Assembly (NCBI RefSeq): GCF_021432765.1
Contig: NZ_CP058908.1
Coordinates: forward strand, 3,620,001 to 3,684,000
DNA length: 64,000 nucleotides
Reading direction: 5' to 3'
Source: Pseudomonas phenolilytica
GTDB lineage: Bacteria; Pseudomonadota; Gammaproteobacteria; Pseudomonadales; Pseudomonadaceae
In this document: piece by piece, positions 19,030 to 29,169 of the stretch
Layout of the letters: every line of letters begins with the position of its first letter
Position numbering within the stretch: position 1 is the first letter of the stretch
Notes under the pieces: generated by a model
Told to the model about the DNA's origin: nothing
Database searches by the model: none
What the model saw: only the letters and a program-made list of their open reading frames with translations
Program-made: the position numbers and the translations under genes

Positions 19030-19722
19030 TCAGCGACACATGCCGAAACCACCCATGTCGACGTGGAAATGGTCCTGATGCGCCGCGTTGTACTGCGGCC
19101 CCAGCGTGACGTTGAACACCGCGCAGGCCGCATCGTGCACTTCGCGCAGGAAACGCGCCTTGTCGCCCTCGCCCGCCCAATCGCGCGCCACGGTAATACG
19201 CGTGCCGTCCCGCAGACCGAAGCCGGCGAGGTCCAGCGCGTTGGCGCTGGCGTGCTGGCTGCGTCGGTTACTGCGGGCAATGTTGCGGCAGGCGAAGCTG
19301 CCAAAATGTTCGACCCGCACCACCGGTTGGCCGAATACCCGCTGCGCCGCCGGCTGCAGGCCGTGTAGCTCGAACAGCGCATAGGCCGCGGCCAATGGGC
19401 AGGTCGCCAGAAACGGGCCGTTGAAACGTACCGCAGAGCCCTGCACACGCACGCTGTTTGCCACCGGACAGCCAGGTTCCGGCGTCGTGTCAGGCACAGC
19501 GACGTAACGCAGCGGCGCACTGGCCAGCGCCTGTTCGCACAGCGAGCGGTCATGTTGCAAGCGACGCAGCTTGAACGAAGTCAGCAGGTTCGGCGGCTCG
19601 CGCACATCCAGCGGCGCCCAGGGATTCCAGGACGGCGGAATCTCTATCCACTGCTGGCGAACGACGAGTGCCAGGGCGGCCAGCAGCACCAGTACGAAAA
19701 GCAAGAATCGGCCGAAGGTCAT
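19030..19722 (-). CDS. Extensin-like family protein, putative peptidoglycan peptidase
   Basis: A 230-residue protein with an N-terminal membrane anchor or uncleaved signal (about 3-24) and an extensin-like C-terminal domain, a fold related to zinc D-Ala-D-Ala peptidases. Candidate metal ligands are in [14 protein letters not shown] and the terminal [13 protein letters not shown]. Four cysteines (in the [20 protein letters not shown] and DAACAV regions) suggest disulphides and a periplasmic location. A function in murein remodelling is inferred from the fold only. Confidence 0.8.
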   Translation of the reverse strand: MTFGRFLLFVLVLLAALALVVRQQWIEIPPSWNPWAPLDVREPPNLLTSFKLRRLQHDRSLCEQALASAPLRYVAVPDTTPEPGCPVANSVRVQGSAVRFNGPFLATCPLAAAYALFELHGLQPAAQRVFGQPVVRVEHFGSFACRNIARSNRRSQHASANALDLAGFGLRDGTRITVARDWAGEGDKARFLREVHDAACAVFNVTLGPQYNAAHQDHFHVDMGGFGMCR

Positions 19723-19786
19723 GCCTAATCAGGCAACGGGCGTGGCCCGAAGTTGAGTGCGATTTTTTACCGAAGGTGTGGCGCCG

Positions 19787-20644
19787 CTATTCGACCAGCA
19801 GCGATAGCTGTGGCGCGCGATGCAGCGGAGGCAAGGCCGGCAGCCCGGGCAGGCGCTCGCGTAGCTGCGCGTGAAAACGCACCGCCAGCTCCGGCGCCCG
19901 GTGATTGTCCGGCGTATGCAGATAGACGTGCGGCGTCTTGCCGGCCTCGATCCAGGCGGCGATCCGTTCCAGCCACGGCTGCATGAAGAGGTCGTTGGCC
20001 TCCAGCAGCGGGTGGCCGATGAAGCGCAGCTGCGGCGACGCGCTGAACGCGGTTGGCCGCACCGGCACCCGCGGCTTCTTACTCTGCGCGTGCAGCAGCG
20101 CCGGCTCGCGCGAGCGGCAGCTGAACAGCGCCCGCGAATCCAGGCAGATGCGTTCCACGGCGGAATCGCGCAGCAAGCGATTCAGCGCACGCTCGCCCGC
20201 CCCCTTATCGAAGAACGCCGGGTGGCGCACTTCCACCGCCAACGGCGCGGCGAAATCCTTGATCAGCGTCGCCAGTTCGGCGAGCCGCCCCGGCCCGAAA
20301 CTGGCCGGCAGTTGCAGCCAGAACGGCGTGACCCGCCGCCCGAGCGGCGCCAGCAGCGCCTTGAACGACTGCGCCAGCTCCAGCACCGCGCGCAGGTCGT
20401 CGGCCTGGCTGATCTCTCGCGGCAGCTTGGCGCAAAAGCGAAAGCCCTCCGGCATCTGCAGCGCCCATCGCTGGATCGTCTGCTCCGCCGGCCAGGCATA
20501 CAGCGTGGTATTGCCCTCGACGCTGTTGAACACCGAACAGTACTGCGCAAGAAATTGCGCCGGAGGCGTTCCCGGCGGATACAACGAGCCCAGCCAGGCG
20601 CTTTCGCTCCAGGACGGACAACCGAGGAAATAGGGAATGCTCAC
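19787..20644 (-). CDS. DUF72 (YecE-like) domain protein
   Basis: A 285-residue TIM-barrel protein of the DUF72/YecE family. Family features are the N-terminal GCPSWSESAWLGSLYP, FNSVEGNTTLYAWP, FAAPLAVEVRHPAFF and the late HTPDNHRAPELAVRF. Start is a GTG at 20644. The biochemical function of the family is not established. It lies between the small Pseudomonas protein gene (upstream) and the extensin-like gene on the same strand. Confidence 0.85.
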   Translation of the reverse strand: MSIPYFLGCPSWSESAWLGSLYPPGTPPAQFLAQYCSVFNSVEGNTTLYAWPAEQTIQRWALQMPEGFRFCAKLPREISQADDLRAVLELAQSFKALLAPLGRRVTPFWLQLPASFGPGRLAELATLIKDFAAPLAVEVRHPAFFDKGAGERALNRLLRDSAVERICLDSRALFSCRSREPALLHAQSKKPRVPVRPTAFSASPQLRFIGHPLLEANDLFMQPWLERIAAWIEAGKTPHVYLHTPDNHRAPELAVRFHAQLRERLPGLPALPPLHRAPQLSLLVE

Positions 20645-20659
20645 CGGGGCCGGCCGGCC

Positions 20660-21007
20660 TCAGGCGTAGAGATCGAGGCCGAGCACCTCGGCGGCATCGG
20701 GGTCGCTGCGAAAGCTCGCGGTGCTGGTGTAGCTGGCCAGCGCCTGTGCGACACGACTGGACAGCGGACGTTCGGCGAGGGCTTCGCTGTAGCGGATCGG
20801 CCGGAAGCTCTCGAGAGCAACGGACTCACTGGTGCTCTGCTGTGCGCGGCCGGTGCGCTGCTGAAAATGCTCGCTGGACGGGCTGAGGTCGATCTCGCGC
20901 GGGCGCTCGACGGCACGCTGGCTGTCGCGATACGGCACCGGCGCACTGCCAGGACGGACAGTGCGATCCAGAGGGTATGCAGACTGGGAGAGACCGTCGA
21001 CGCGCAT
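20660..21007 (-). CDS. Small conserved hypothetical protein (Pseudomonas type)
   Basis: A 115-residue, polar, probably disordered protein without signal peptide or membrane segment. The C-terminal block ALASYTSTASF and LGLDLYA looks conserved with short proteins next to tsaB in other pseudomonads, as far as I recall. CAGGTTGAAAC precedes the ATG, and the gene sits 15 bases upstream of the DUF72 start, so co-transcription is likely. Function unknown. Confidence 0.65.
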   Translation of the reverse strand: MRVDGLSQSAYPLDRTVRPGSAPVPYRDSQRAVERPREIDLSPSSEHFQQRTGRAQQSTSESVALESFRPIRYSEALAERPLSSRVAQALASYTSTASFRSDPDAAEVLGLDLYA

Positions 21008-21094
21008 GTTTCAACCTGAAAGAAAGCCGGCCGACTCTAGCGACCGGCCGGAGGTTTGGCAATGCCCGGCTACACGCGTCCGGGCCGGACCGCA

Positions 21095-21772
21095 TCAGAC
21101 GCCGGCTTTGGGTGTCGCTACGTTGTCGCGCAGGTAGACCGGCTGCGCCTGGTCGGCCTCAACGGCCTCGCCACGCTGCCAGGCGAACGTCGCCAACCGC
21201 AGCAGGTCTTCGGCATGTGGCAACAGCTGGGCATCCATGTGGCCCACCGCGACGGGAATGCGCGTGGCGTAGCCCCAGCCGGTGCCCGCGCCAAACCACT
21301 GGCCGGCCGCATCGCGCGGCAAACCGGCCTGCTCCGGCGGCAGCACGGCCTCGCTGCCGCACAACTGCATCTCGCCGGCACGCTCGCGGTAGCAGCCCCA
21401 GTAGACCTCGTCCATGCGCGCGTCGATGGCCGCCGCCACCTGCGTGGCGCCGTGTTCGCGCCAGGCGCGCTGGGCAATGGTCGCCAGGGTGGAAACCGGC
21501 AGCACCGGTCGCTCCAGCGCGAACGCCAGGCCCTGCACCACGCCGACCGCAATGCGTACCCCGGTGAACGCACCCGGACCGCGACCGAAAGCGATGGCAT
21601 CCAGCGCCGACAACGTGATGCCAGCCTCGGCGAGCAGGGTCTGGATCATCGGCAGAATGCGCTGGGCGTGCAGGCGCGGAATGACCTCGTAGTGGCTCAG
21701 CACCCGACCATCATGCAGCAGGGCGACAGAGCAGGCTTCGGTGGCAGTATCCAGGGCCAGCAGAGTGGTCAT
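21095..21772 (-). CDS. tsaB: tRNA t6A biosynthesis protein TsaB
   Basis: A 225-residue ASKHA-fold protein (YeaZ) that scaffolds TsaD and TsaE in forming threonylcarbamoyl-adenosine at position 37 of ANN-decoding tRNAs. The N-terminus LLALDTATEACSVALLHDG and the block FGRGPGAFTGVRIAVGVVQG are diagnostic. The length is normal and it is expected to be essential. It lies downstream of adk on the same strand with the adk terminator between them, so it is probably transcribed separately. Confidence 0.95.
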   Translation of the reverse strand: MTTLLALDTATEACSVALLHDGRVLSHYEVIPRLHAQRILPMIQTLLAEAGITLSALDAIAFGRGPGAFTGVRIAVGVVQGLAFALERPVLPVSTLATIAQRAWREHGATQVAAAIDARMDEVYWGCYRERAGEMQLCGSEAVLPPEQAGLPRDAAGQWFGAGTGWGYATRIPVAVGHMDAQLLPHAEDLLRLATFAWQRGEAVEADQAQPVYLRDNVATPKAGV

Positions 21773-21878
21773 CGTGGCGGTTCCGGTCGATCAAAAAGGC
21801 GCCGATTCTAGCCTATTCGGCGGGCCGGGTTGCGGGCGCGGACAGACGCGCCGACTCGCAGCCACACCCTCGAAAATG

Positions 21879-21910
21879 AAAAAGGCCCGTATCTGCGATA
21901 CGAGCCTTTT
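21879..21910 (-). terminator. Rho-independent terminator after adk
   Basis: The stem AAAAGGCTCGTAT / ATACGGGCCTTTTT (minus-strand reading) with loop CGCAG and a T run lies about 26 bases past the adk stop codon. The A-rich 5' side makes it look bidirectional. Confidence 0.8.
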
Positions 21911-21935
21911 ATCAGCCAGCATGGCGATACGGCGC

Positions 21936-22652
<717 letters not shown>

Positions 22653-22829
22653 TCAAAAATTCTGGTTTGCCGCCATGCGACAAAAGGTGGAACACGATAC
22701 ACAGCACACCGGGAGGGCACAAGATATCCCCCCGCGCGCCTTCCGTCGTGCCGAATGCGCCACCACCGGGCACGCCGAACGGCCTGAAAAGGCCATGCGA
22801 CGCCTCCCGCGACGCTTGTTTCGACAGGC

Positions 22830-25466
22830 TCAGCCGGTATTGCGCAGGCCCGCGGCGATGCCCGCGACGCTGACCAGCAGAGCCTGTTCCAGAGGGCTTT
22901 CCGGCGGATTCTGTTGCTGTCGTGAGCGCGCCAGCAGCTCGATCTGCATCAGGTGCAGCGGGTCCAGATAGGTGTTGCGCAGACTGAATGCCTCCTGGGT
23001 CTGCGGGCTGTGCGCCAGCAGCTCAGACTGGCCAGTCAGCCGCTTGACGGCAGCCACCACCTGCGACAATCGGTCACGCAACTCTCCACCCAGAGCCAGC
23101 AGCTGCGGCTCGACCAGGCGCTCGTCGTACCGTCCGGCGATGTCGGCATCGGTCTTGGCCAGCACCATCTCCAGCATGTCGATACGGGTGCTGAAGAACG
23201 GCCAGCGTGCGCGCATCTGCGCCAGCTGCTCGCCCTCGCCGCGCGCCAGCGCGCCATTGAGTGCCGCCTCCCAGCCGAGCCAGGCCGGCAGCATGAGCCG
23301 CGTCTGGGTCCAGGCGAAGATCCACGGAATCGCCCGCAGGCTCTCGACGCCGCCCTCGCGGCGCTTGGCCGGCCGGCTGCCCAGCGGCAGGCGCCCCAGC
23401 TCCAGCTCGGGCGTCGCCTGGCGGAAATAGGCGACGAACTGCGGGTGATCGCGCACCACGCTGCGATAGGCCGCCACGCCGTCGGCGGCCAGCCGGTCCA
23501 TCAGTTCGCGCCAGCCCGGCTCGGGCATCGGCGGCGGCAGCAGCGTCGCTTCGAGCACGGCGGCCAGATAGAGATTGAGATTCTGCTCGGCGATATCCGG
23601 CAGCCCGAACTTGAAGCGGATCATCTCGCCCTGCTCGGTGGTACGGAAACGCCCGGAAACCGAACCCGGCGGCTGCGAGAGGATCGCCGCGTGCGCCGGG
23701 CCGCCGCCGCGGCCGACCGTGCCGCCGCGGCCGTGGAACAGCAGCAACTCGACGCCGTGGGCGCGACAGACCTCCACCAGACTTTCCTGCGCACGGTACT
23801 GGGCCCAGGCGGCGGCGGTAGTGCCGGCATCCTTGGCGGAGTCGGAATAGCCGATCATCACCTCCTGCGGCCCCTGCAACCGGCTGCGATAGCCCGGCAG
23901 GCTCAGCAGGCGATCGACGGCTGGCGCGGCGTTGTCCAGATCGTCCAGCGTCTCGAACAGCGGTACCACGCGCATGGCCCGCTGCAGGCCGGACTCCTTG
24001 AGCAGCAGTTGCACCGCCAGCACATCGGACGCGCCATGTGCCATGGAGATGACGTAGGAACCGAGCGACGCCGCCGGAGCCGCTGCGATCACCGCGCAGG
24101 TGGCCAGCACCTCGGCGGTGTCCGGCGACGGCTGGAAATGCACCGAAAGCAGCGGCCGGCGGTTGTCCAGCTCCTGCTGCAGGAAGTCCAGGCGCCGCGT
24201 TTCATCCCACTGGTCGTAGCGCCCCAGGCCGAGGTACTCGGTGATCTCGGCGAGCGCCGCGGCATGCCGGGCGGCATCCTGGCGAATGTCCAGGCGCACC
24301 AGATGCAGGCCGAAGGCCGCCACCCGGCGTAGGCAGTCGAGCAGCGCGCCATCGGCAATCACGCCCATGCCACAGGCGTGCAGCGAGCGGTAGCACAGCT
24401 CCAGCGGCGCGCGCAGTTCGGCGACGTCCTGCAGCACCGCTGGCGGCGCGGCTTGGCCGTGTTCCAGCGCCGTGTTTGCCCAGTCACGCGTTGCCTGCAA
24501 ACGCTCTCGCAGGCGCTTGAGCAACACGCGATAGGGTTCCGAGGTATCGCCGGACTGGCTCAGCAGTTCGTCGCTGGCCGTCTGCATCGACAGCGCGGTG
24601 ATCAGCGCCTCGACATCGCGCAGGTAGAGATCGGCGGCCATCGCGCGCGCCAGCAGCAGCACTTCCCGGCTCACCGGTGCGGTGACGTTCGGATTGCCAT
24701 CGCGGTCGCCGCCCATCCAGGAGGCGAAGCGAATCGGCGCGGCGTCCAGCGGCAGCGGCCGCCCGGTGCTGGCGCGCAGCGCCGCGTCGGTCTGGCGCAG
24801 CACATTGGGCAGCGCCTGCCAGAGCGAATGCTCGATGGCGGCGAAGCCCCACTTGGCTTCCTCCACCGGCGTCGGGCGGTTACGGCGGATTTCCTCGGTG
24901 TACCAGATCTCGGCGATCAGCCGCTGCAGGCGCAGCTGAATGTCGGCCTGCTCGGCGGTGGTCAGGTCGGTGTGATCGCGGGCGGCCAGCTGCGCGGCGA
25001 TGGCGTCGTACTTCTGGATCAGCGTGCGTCGCGACACTTCCGTCGGGTGGGCGGTCAGCACCAGCTCGATTTCCAGCTCGCTGACCTGGCGCGCCAGCGC
25101 CTCAGGCGCGTGCCCGGCGCGTTGCAGGCGTCCGAGCAGCTCGGGCAGCACGCCGCTTTCGCACGGCGCCGGCTCGCCTTCCTGCCGGCGCCGCACCGCG
25201 TGGTACTGCTCGGCGATGTTGGCGAGGTTGAGGAACTGGTTGAACGCGCGGGTCATCGGCAACAGCTCGCTCTCGTCGAGGCTGTCCAGCGTCTCGGCAA
25301 GCTGCTGCGCGCCTTCGGCCGAGCCGCGCCGGGCCGCCTTGGCACCCTTGCGGATGCGTTCGATCTTGTCGAAGAACGCGGTGCCCAACTGCTCACGCAC
25401 GGTGTCGCCAAGCAGCTCGCCGAGCAGGTGGACGTTCTCGCGCAGACGCGCATCGATTTTCGCCAT
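22830..25466 (-). CDS. ppc: Phosphoenolpyruvate carboxylase
   Basis: An 878-residue anaplerotic enzyme that makes oxaloacetate from PEP and bicarbonate. The catalytic His is in [13 protein letters not shown]; other family blocks are [46 protein letters not shown] and the C-terminal RNTG. The frame extends upstream, but [12 protein letters not shown] at 25466 has GGAGAACC just before it and matches the usual N-terminus. Allosteric regulation as in other proteobacterial PEPCs is expected. Confidence 0.97.
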   Translation of the reverse strand: MAKIDARLRENVHLLGELLGDTVREQLGTAFFDKIERIRKGAKAARRGSAEGAQQLAETLDSLDESELLPMTRAFNQFLNLANIAEQYHAVRRRQEGEPAPCESGVLPELLGRLQRAGHAPEALARQVSELEIELVLTAHPTEVSRRTLIQKYDAIAAQLAARDHTDLTTAEQADIQLRLQRLIAEIWYTEEIRRNRPTPVEEAKWGFAAIEHSLWQALPNVLRQTDAALRASTGRPLPLDAAPIRFASWMGGDRDGNPNVTAPVSREVLLLARAMAADLYLRDVEALITALSMQTASDELLSQSGDTSEPYRVLLKRLRERLQATRDWANTALEHGQAAPPAVLQDVAELRAPLELCYRSLHACGMGVIADGALLDCLRRVAAFGLHLVRLDIRQDAARHAAALAEITEYLGLGRYDQWDETRRLDFLQQELDNRRPLLSVHFQPSPDTAEVLATCAVIAAAPAASLGSYVISMAHGASDVLAVQLLLKESGLQRAMRVVPLFETLDDLDNAAPAVDRLLSLPGYRSRLQGPQEVMIGYSDSAKDAGTTAAAWAQYRAQESLVEVCRAHGVELLLFHGRGGTVGRGGGPAHAAILSQPPGSVSGRFRTTEQGEMIRFKFGLPDIAEQNLNLYLAAVLEATLLPPPMPEPGWRELMDRLAADGVAAYRSVVRDHPQFVAYFRQATPELELGRLPLGSRPAKRREGGVESLRAIPWIFAWTQTRLMLPAWLGWEAALNGALARGEGEQLAQMRARWPFFSTRIDMLEMVLAKTDADIAGRYDERLVEPQLLALGGELRDRLSQVVAAVKRLTGQSELLAHSPQTQEAFSLRNTYLDPLHLMQIELLARSRQQQNPPESPLEQALLVSVAGIAAGLRNTG

Positions 25467-25649
25467 GAGCGGTTCTCCTGATTGGGGGCCGGGCTGGCGC
25501 CGGCGGTCGACGGCGACCGGTGCGCCAGTCTGTGCAACGACGATCGAGCAGCTACGCTCAAGATATCCGCAACCAGAGTGCCTAGCGCCCCCGCTGCTGA
25601 CAAGGCGCGCGGCGCCGGGCTGCTCGACCCATCGGCGCGAGGTACCACC

Positions 25650-25994
25650 ATGAAGATCTCGGAACTGGTCAATCACTGGGAGAAGGACGCCAAGGGCGCA
25701 CTGAGTCCGGTGCAGTACAGCATCCCGCTGGATATCGAAAGCGCCGCGCGGCTGGCGGCGCTCGCGGAGATGTATCCCAAGCGCAGCACCGAGGCACTGC
25801 TCGGCGAACTGGTCAGCGCCGCGCTGGAAGCGGTGGAGAGCAGCCTGCCGTATGTGCGCGGCAGCCAGGTGATCGCCACCGACGAGCAGGGCGACCCGAT
25901 CTACGAAGACGTCGGACCGACACCGCGCTTCCTTGCCCTTTCGCGCAAGCATCTGCAACGGATGCAGCGCGAGCAGTCGTCGCCGGCGAACTGA
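25650..25994 (+). CDS. Conserved Pseudomonas protein, function unknown
   Basis: A 114-residue soluble protein, mostly helical, beginning [18 protein letters not shown], with a ribbon-helix-helix-like middle ([19 protein letters not shown]) that could dimerise or bind DNA. Homologues next to adk/ppc in pseudomonads sometimes carry a pilus-related label for which I see no support in the sequence. The start is the ATG at 25650; the longer frame overlaps the divergent ppc promoter region. Confidence 0.7.
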   Translation: MKISELVNHWEKDAKGALSPVQYSIPLDIESAARLAALAEMYPKRSTEALLGELVSAALEAVESSLPYVRGSQVIATDEQGDPIYEDVGPTPRFLALSRKHLQRMQREQSSPAN

Positions 25995-26190
25995 TTTCGC
26001 CTTGCCCAAACCCTCTCCCAGGCGGCCCGTCGCGGCCGCCGCACGCTCTGGCATCGCATTCCGACGGAACGATTAGCGCTAGCGGCCCTCACAAAAACAT
26101 ACCCGGCAGTCAGCAGTCATGGCCCACGAGGCGTGCCCGCCGGGTGATGAACCATTCGCACGTGTTAGGCGATTCCAATGGAGAGAGCCC

Positions 26191-26583
26191 ATGAAGACAG
26201 AAACCTCAACGCCCGCTTCGCGCATTCATCTGCCCAAGCTTGCCGCCGTCGCGCTGGGCAGCCTGCTGCTCACGGCCTGTGCCGGCAACCCGCCGAAAGA
26301 GCAGTTCGCGGTGACCGAATCGGCCGTGCGCAGCGCCGTCAGCGCTGGCGGCCCGGAGTATGCCGCGGTGGAAATGCGCGCCGCGCAGGAGAAGTGGAAG
26401 GAAGCTGAGCTGGCCATGCAGAAGGAGGACTTCGAACGCGCGCGCATCCTCGCCGAGCAGGCCGAGTGGGATGCCCGCGTGGCCGAGCGCAAGGCAGAGG
26501 CGGCCAAGGCGCAGAAAGCCGTCGAGGACGCCGAGCAGGGAATCAACGAGTTGCGCGAAGAAGGTATGCGCAACGTCCAGTGA
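26191..26583 (+). CDS. DUF4398 lipoprotein
   Basis: A 130-residue outer-envelope lipoprotein: signal peptide to about residue 29 with lipobox LLLTAC, then a charged Ala/Glu/Lys-rich helical DUF4398 domain predicted to form a coiled coil. The ATG at 26191 has GGAGAGAG upstream. It is 48 bases upstream of an OmpA-family lipoprotein that itself starts with a DUF4398 domain, so the two are probably co-transcribed and may interact. Confidence 0.85.
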   Translation: MKTETSTPASRIHLPKLAAVALGSLLLTACAGNPPKEQFAVTESAVRSAVSAGGPEYAAVEMRAAQEKWKEAELAMQKEDFERARILAEQAEWDARVAERKAEAAKAQKAVEDAEQGINELREEGMRNVQ

Positions 26584-26631
26584 TTCCGGTCATGACCGTC
26601 GCCCCATTCTCAGCAAAAGGATGAAACCATC

Positions 26632-27414
26632 ATGCACAAGCTCGTTACCCTTCCGACCCTGCTGGCGCTGAGCATCGGCCTGGTGGCCTGCGCCAACCAA
26701 CCCAATCCGCAGCTGGAGAAAGCCCGCAGCAGCTTCTCGTCGCTGCAAGCCGACGCCCGCGCCTCCAAGCTCGCCGCGCTGGAAACCCAGGATGCCGGCA
26801 AGGCGCTCGATCAGGCCAATAAGGCGTACCTCGACGATGCCGACGAGAAGCAAGTCGATCAGCTCGCCTATCTCGCCCAGCGCCGCATCGAGGTGGCCGA
26901 ACAGACCATTGCCCTGCGCACCGCCGAGGCGGATCTGGAAAAAGCCTCGGCGCGCCGTGCCGAAGCCCGCCTGGAATCGCGCGAGGCGGAAATCCGCAAG
27001 CTGCAGGAGAGCTTGCAGGCCAAGCAGACCGAGCGCGGCACCCTGGTGACCTTCGGCGATGTGCTGTTCGACTACGACCGCGCCGAACTGAAGCCCGGCG
27101 GCATGCGCAGCGTGCAGAAGCTGGCCGACTTCCTCAACGAAAACCCCGAGCGCAAGGTGATCGTCGAGGGCTATACCGACAGCAACGGCTCGGACGCCTA
27201 CAACCTGAGCCTGTCCGAGCGACGCGCCAACGCCGTGCGCATGGCGCTGGTGCAGATGGGCGTCGATCCGCAGCGCGTCGTCAGCCACGGCTACGGCGAG
27301 GACTATCCGGTGGCGAGCAACAGCACCTCGTCAGGGCGCGCCATGAACCGTCGCGTCGAGGTGACCATCTCCGACGATGACCGGCCGGTCGCACCGCGTT
27401 CCTCGATGCGCTGA
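26632..27414 (+). CDS. OmpA-family outer-membrane lipoprotein (LptF-like)
   Basis: A 260-residue lipoprotein: signal peptide with lipobox GLVAC (about residue 21), a DUF4398-type coiled coil (about 25-135), and an OmpA C-terminal peptidoglycan-binding domain (about 140-245: FGDVLFDYDRAELKPGG, VEGYTDSNGSDAYN, LSERRANAVRMAL). It should tether the outer membrane to murein. It corresponds in layout to P. aeruginosa LptF and its upstream partner, a pair linked to envelope stress. That assignment is from memory of gene order and domain content. Confidence 0.88.
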   Translation: MHKLVTLPTLLALSIGLVACANQPNPQLEKARSSFSSLQADARASKLAALETQDAGKALDQANKAYLDDADEKQVDQLAYLAQRRIEVAEQTIALRTAEADLEKASARRAEARLESREAEIRKLQESLQAKQTERGTLVTFGDVLFDYDRAELKPGGMRSVQKLADFLNENPERKVIVEGYTDSNGSDAYNLSLSERRANAVRMALVQMGVDPQRVVSHGYGEDYPVASNSTSSGRAMNRRVEVTISDDDRPVAPRSSMR

Positions 27415-27429
27415 ACACCGCAGCCAGCG

Positions 27430-27455
27430 ACCGCAGCCGCGATGGCTGCGGTCTT
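27430..27455. terminator. Possible hairpin between the convergent OmpA and macro-domain genes
   Basis: A 9-bp perfect stem ACCGCAGCC/GGCTGCGGT with loop GCGAT lies in the 40-base gap between convergent stop codons. It has only a short T tract (CTTC), so it may be a weak bidirectional terminator. Confidence 0.5.
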
Positions 27456-27958
27456 CAGGCGTCCAGCAGGCGCCGGTAGAGTTCCTCCTGCTCGGCGGAA
27501 AACGCCACCAGCAGCACCTCCCGCACATGCACCGCAGCAACCAGCCCGCTGCGCAACTCTGTCACGGCGATTCGCGCCGCTGCCTCCAGGGGATAACCGT
27601 AGATTCCGCAGCTGATTGCCGGAAAGGCGACGCTGTGGAGCTGATGCTGCTCGGCCAGCGCCAGGCTGTTGCGGTAGCACGCGGCCAACTGCTCGGGCTC
27701 GCCCTGCGCACCGCCCTGCCAGATCGGGCCCACGGTATGAATGATGTAGCACGCCGGCAGGCGGAAGCCCGGCGACAGCCGTGCCTCACCGACCGCGCAG
27801 CCGCCCAATTCGCTGCAGTATTCGCGCAGCTGCGGGCCGGCAGCCCGATGGATCGCGCCATCTACGCCACCGCCGCCCAGCAGCGAGCGGTTGGCGGCAT
27901 TGACAACGGCGTCCACCGCCAGTGCGGTGATATCGCCGCGCCAGACGCGGAGCGTCAC
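27455..27958 (-). CDS. Macro-domain protein, O-acetyl-ADP-ribose deacetylase-like
   Basis: A 167-residue stand-alone macro domain of the YmdB/MacroD type, which binds ADP-ribose and removes O-acetyl or mono-ADP-ribosyl groups. The ligand-binding motifs [24 protein letters not shown] and the later [17 protein letters not shown] are clear. Its start overlaps the stop codon of the upstream small membrane-protein gene by four bases, implying coupling. Confidence 0.9.
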   Translation of the reverse strand: MTLRVWRGDITALAVDAVVNAANRSLLGGGGVDGAIHRAAGPQLREYCSELGGCAVGEARLSPGFRLPACYIIHTVGPIWQGGAQGEPEQLAACYRNSLALAEQHQLHSVAFPAISCGIYGYPLEAAARIAVTELRSGLVAAVHVREVLLVAFSAEQEELYRRLLDA

Positions 27959-28281
27959 TGCGCCGCGCCAGCCGGCGGCGGTGCGTCCATGCAGCGCACC
28001 GCACGCTTCTTGTTATCTACCAGCACACCGGTCAGGCCCTTCTGCTCGGTATCGAACAGCACCAGCACACCGTCGAGACACTGTGCGACCTGGGTCGCGG
28101 GCTTAAGCGACACCCGATAATCCTCGCCGGGAACGGTCTTGAGCATGGTGTAGTCGGCCAGAAGCAGCGCGTCTTCCGGCTTGGCGACGTGTACGTAGCC
28201 GTAATAGGACAGCACCGCAACGGTGCCGGCTACGCTACCGATGGCAGTGAGAATCAGCGGAATGACATTGCGTTCGGACAT
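27955..28281 (-). CDS. Small membrane-anchored hypothetical protein
   Basis: A 108-residue protein with one N-terminal transmembrane segment (about residues 6-25: [22 protein letters not shown]) and a soluble tail with two cysteines (VAQCLDGV and VRCMD), possibly disulphide-bonded. GAGGCCGAG precedes the ATG at 28281. Coupled to the macro-domain gene by an ATGA overlap. I do not recognise a named family. Confidence 0.65.
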   Translation of the reverse strand: MSERNVIPLILTAIGSVAGTVAVLSYYGYVHVAKPEDALLLADYTMLKTVPGEDYRVSLKPATQVAQCLDGVLVLFDTEQKGLTGVLVDNKKRAVRCMDAPPPAGAAQ

Positions 28282-28341
28282 CTCGGCCTCGTCGAAACAA
28301 AAGGAGTGCATTGTGGCAAATTCGCCGGACGGCGGCGCGGA

Positions 28342-29088
28342 TCAGTCGCCGCCCGCCCGTGTCTCGCCGCGGGCCTGCCAGGTCGCCGCGTAGACACGCT
28401 CGGCCAGCCGCGAGAACGGCAGGCTCTGGATCCAGACGCTGCCGGTGCCCTTGAGGGTGGTCAGCAGCAGCCCCTCGCCGCCGAACAGCATGCTCTTCAG
28501 GCCACCGGCAAGCTGGATGTCGTAATCGATGCCATCGCTGAAAGCGACCAGGCAGCCGGTATCCAGGCGCAACGTTTCGTCTTTCAGTTCCTTGCGAATC
28601 ACCGTGCCGCCGGCATGCAGGAACGCCAGCCCGTCGCCTTCCAGGCGCTGGAGGATGAAGCCCTCACCGCCGAAGAAACCGGCGCCGATGCGCTTGCTCA
28701 AGGCGATGCCGACCCGGGTACCGTAGGCCGCGCAGAGAAAGCTGTCTTTCTGGCAGGTCAGCCGGCCGCCGAGAGCGGCGAGGTCCACCGGCACTACCGT
28801 GCCCGGATAGGGCGCAGCGAACGCCACCCGCGCCTTGCCCTTGCCGCTGTTGGTGAAGTGGGTGAGGAACAGCGACTCGCCAGTGAGCATGCGCTTGCCC
28901 ATGCCCCACAACTTGCCGAGTACACCGCTGGCCGAGCCGTCCCCCATGCGCGCCTCGAAGCGCACGCCTTCGGTCATATAGTTCATCGCACCGGCCTCGG
29001 CGATCACCGTCTCACCGGGGTCGAGAATGATCTCCACGCTCTGTGCGGACTGACCGAGGATGTCGTATTCGAGCTGATGGCTGGGCAT
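28342..29088 (-). CDS. TIGR00266/AIM24 family protein
   Basis: A 248-residue beta-rich protein of the TIGR00266 (AIM24-like) family. Gly-rich family stretches are visible: [39 protein letters not shown] and [26 protein letters not shown] precedes the ATG at 29088. The bacterial function is unknown; the yeast relative is mitochondrial. It is 81 bases downstream of the QEGLA-motif gene on the same strand. Confidence 0.85.
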   Translation of the reverse strand: MPSHQLEYDILGQSAQSVEIILDPGETVIAEAGAMNYMTEGVRFEARMGDGSASGVLGKLWGMGKRMLTGESLFLTHFTNSGKGKARVAFAAPYPGTVVPVDLAALGGRLTCQKDSFLCAAYGTRVGIALSKRIGAGFFGGEGFILQRLEGDGLAFLHAGGTVIRKELKDETLRLDTGCLVAFSDGIDYDIQLAGGLKSMLFGGEGLLLTTLKGTGSVWIQSLPFSRLAERVYAATWQARGETRAGGD

Positions 29089-29169
29089 GAAAGTCACCTG
29101 CAATTGGTTGCGCCGGGTGGATCGCACCGCACCGATCCACCGCTCTGGCGGAGGGGAGCGCTGGCTGCG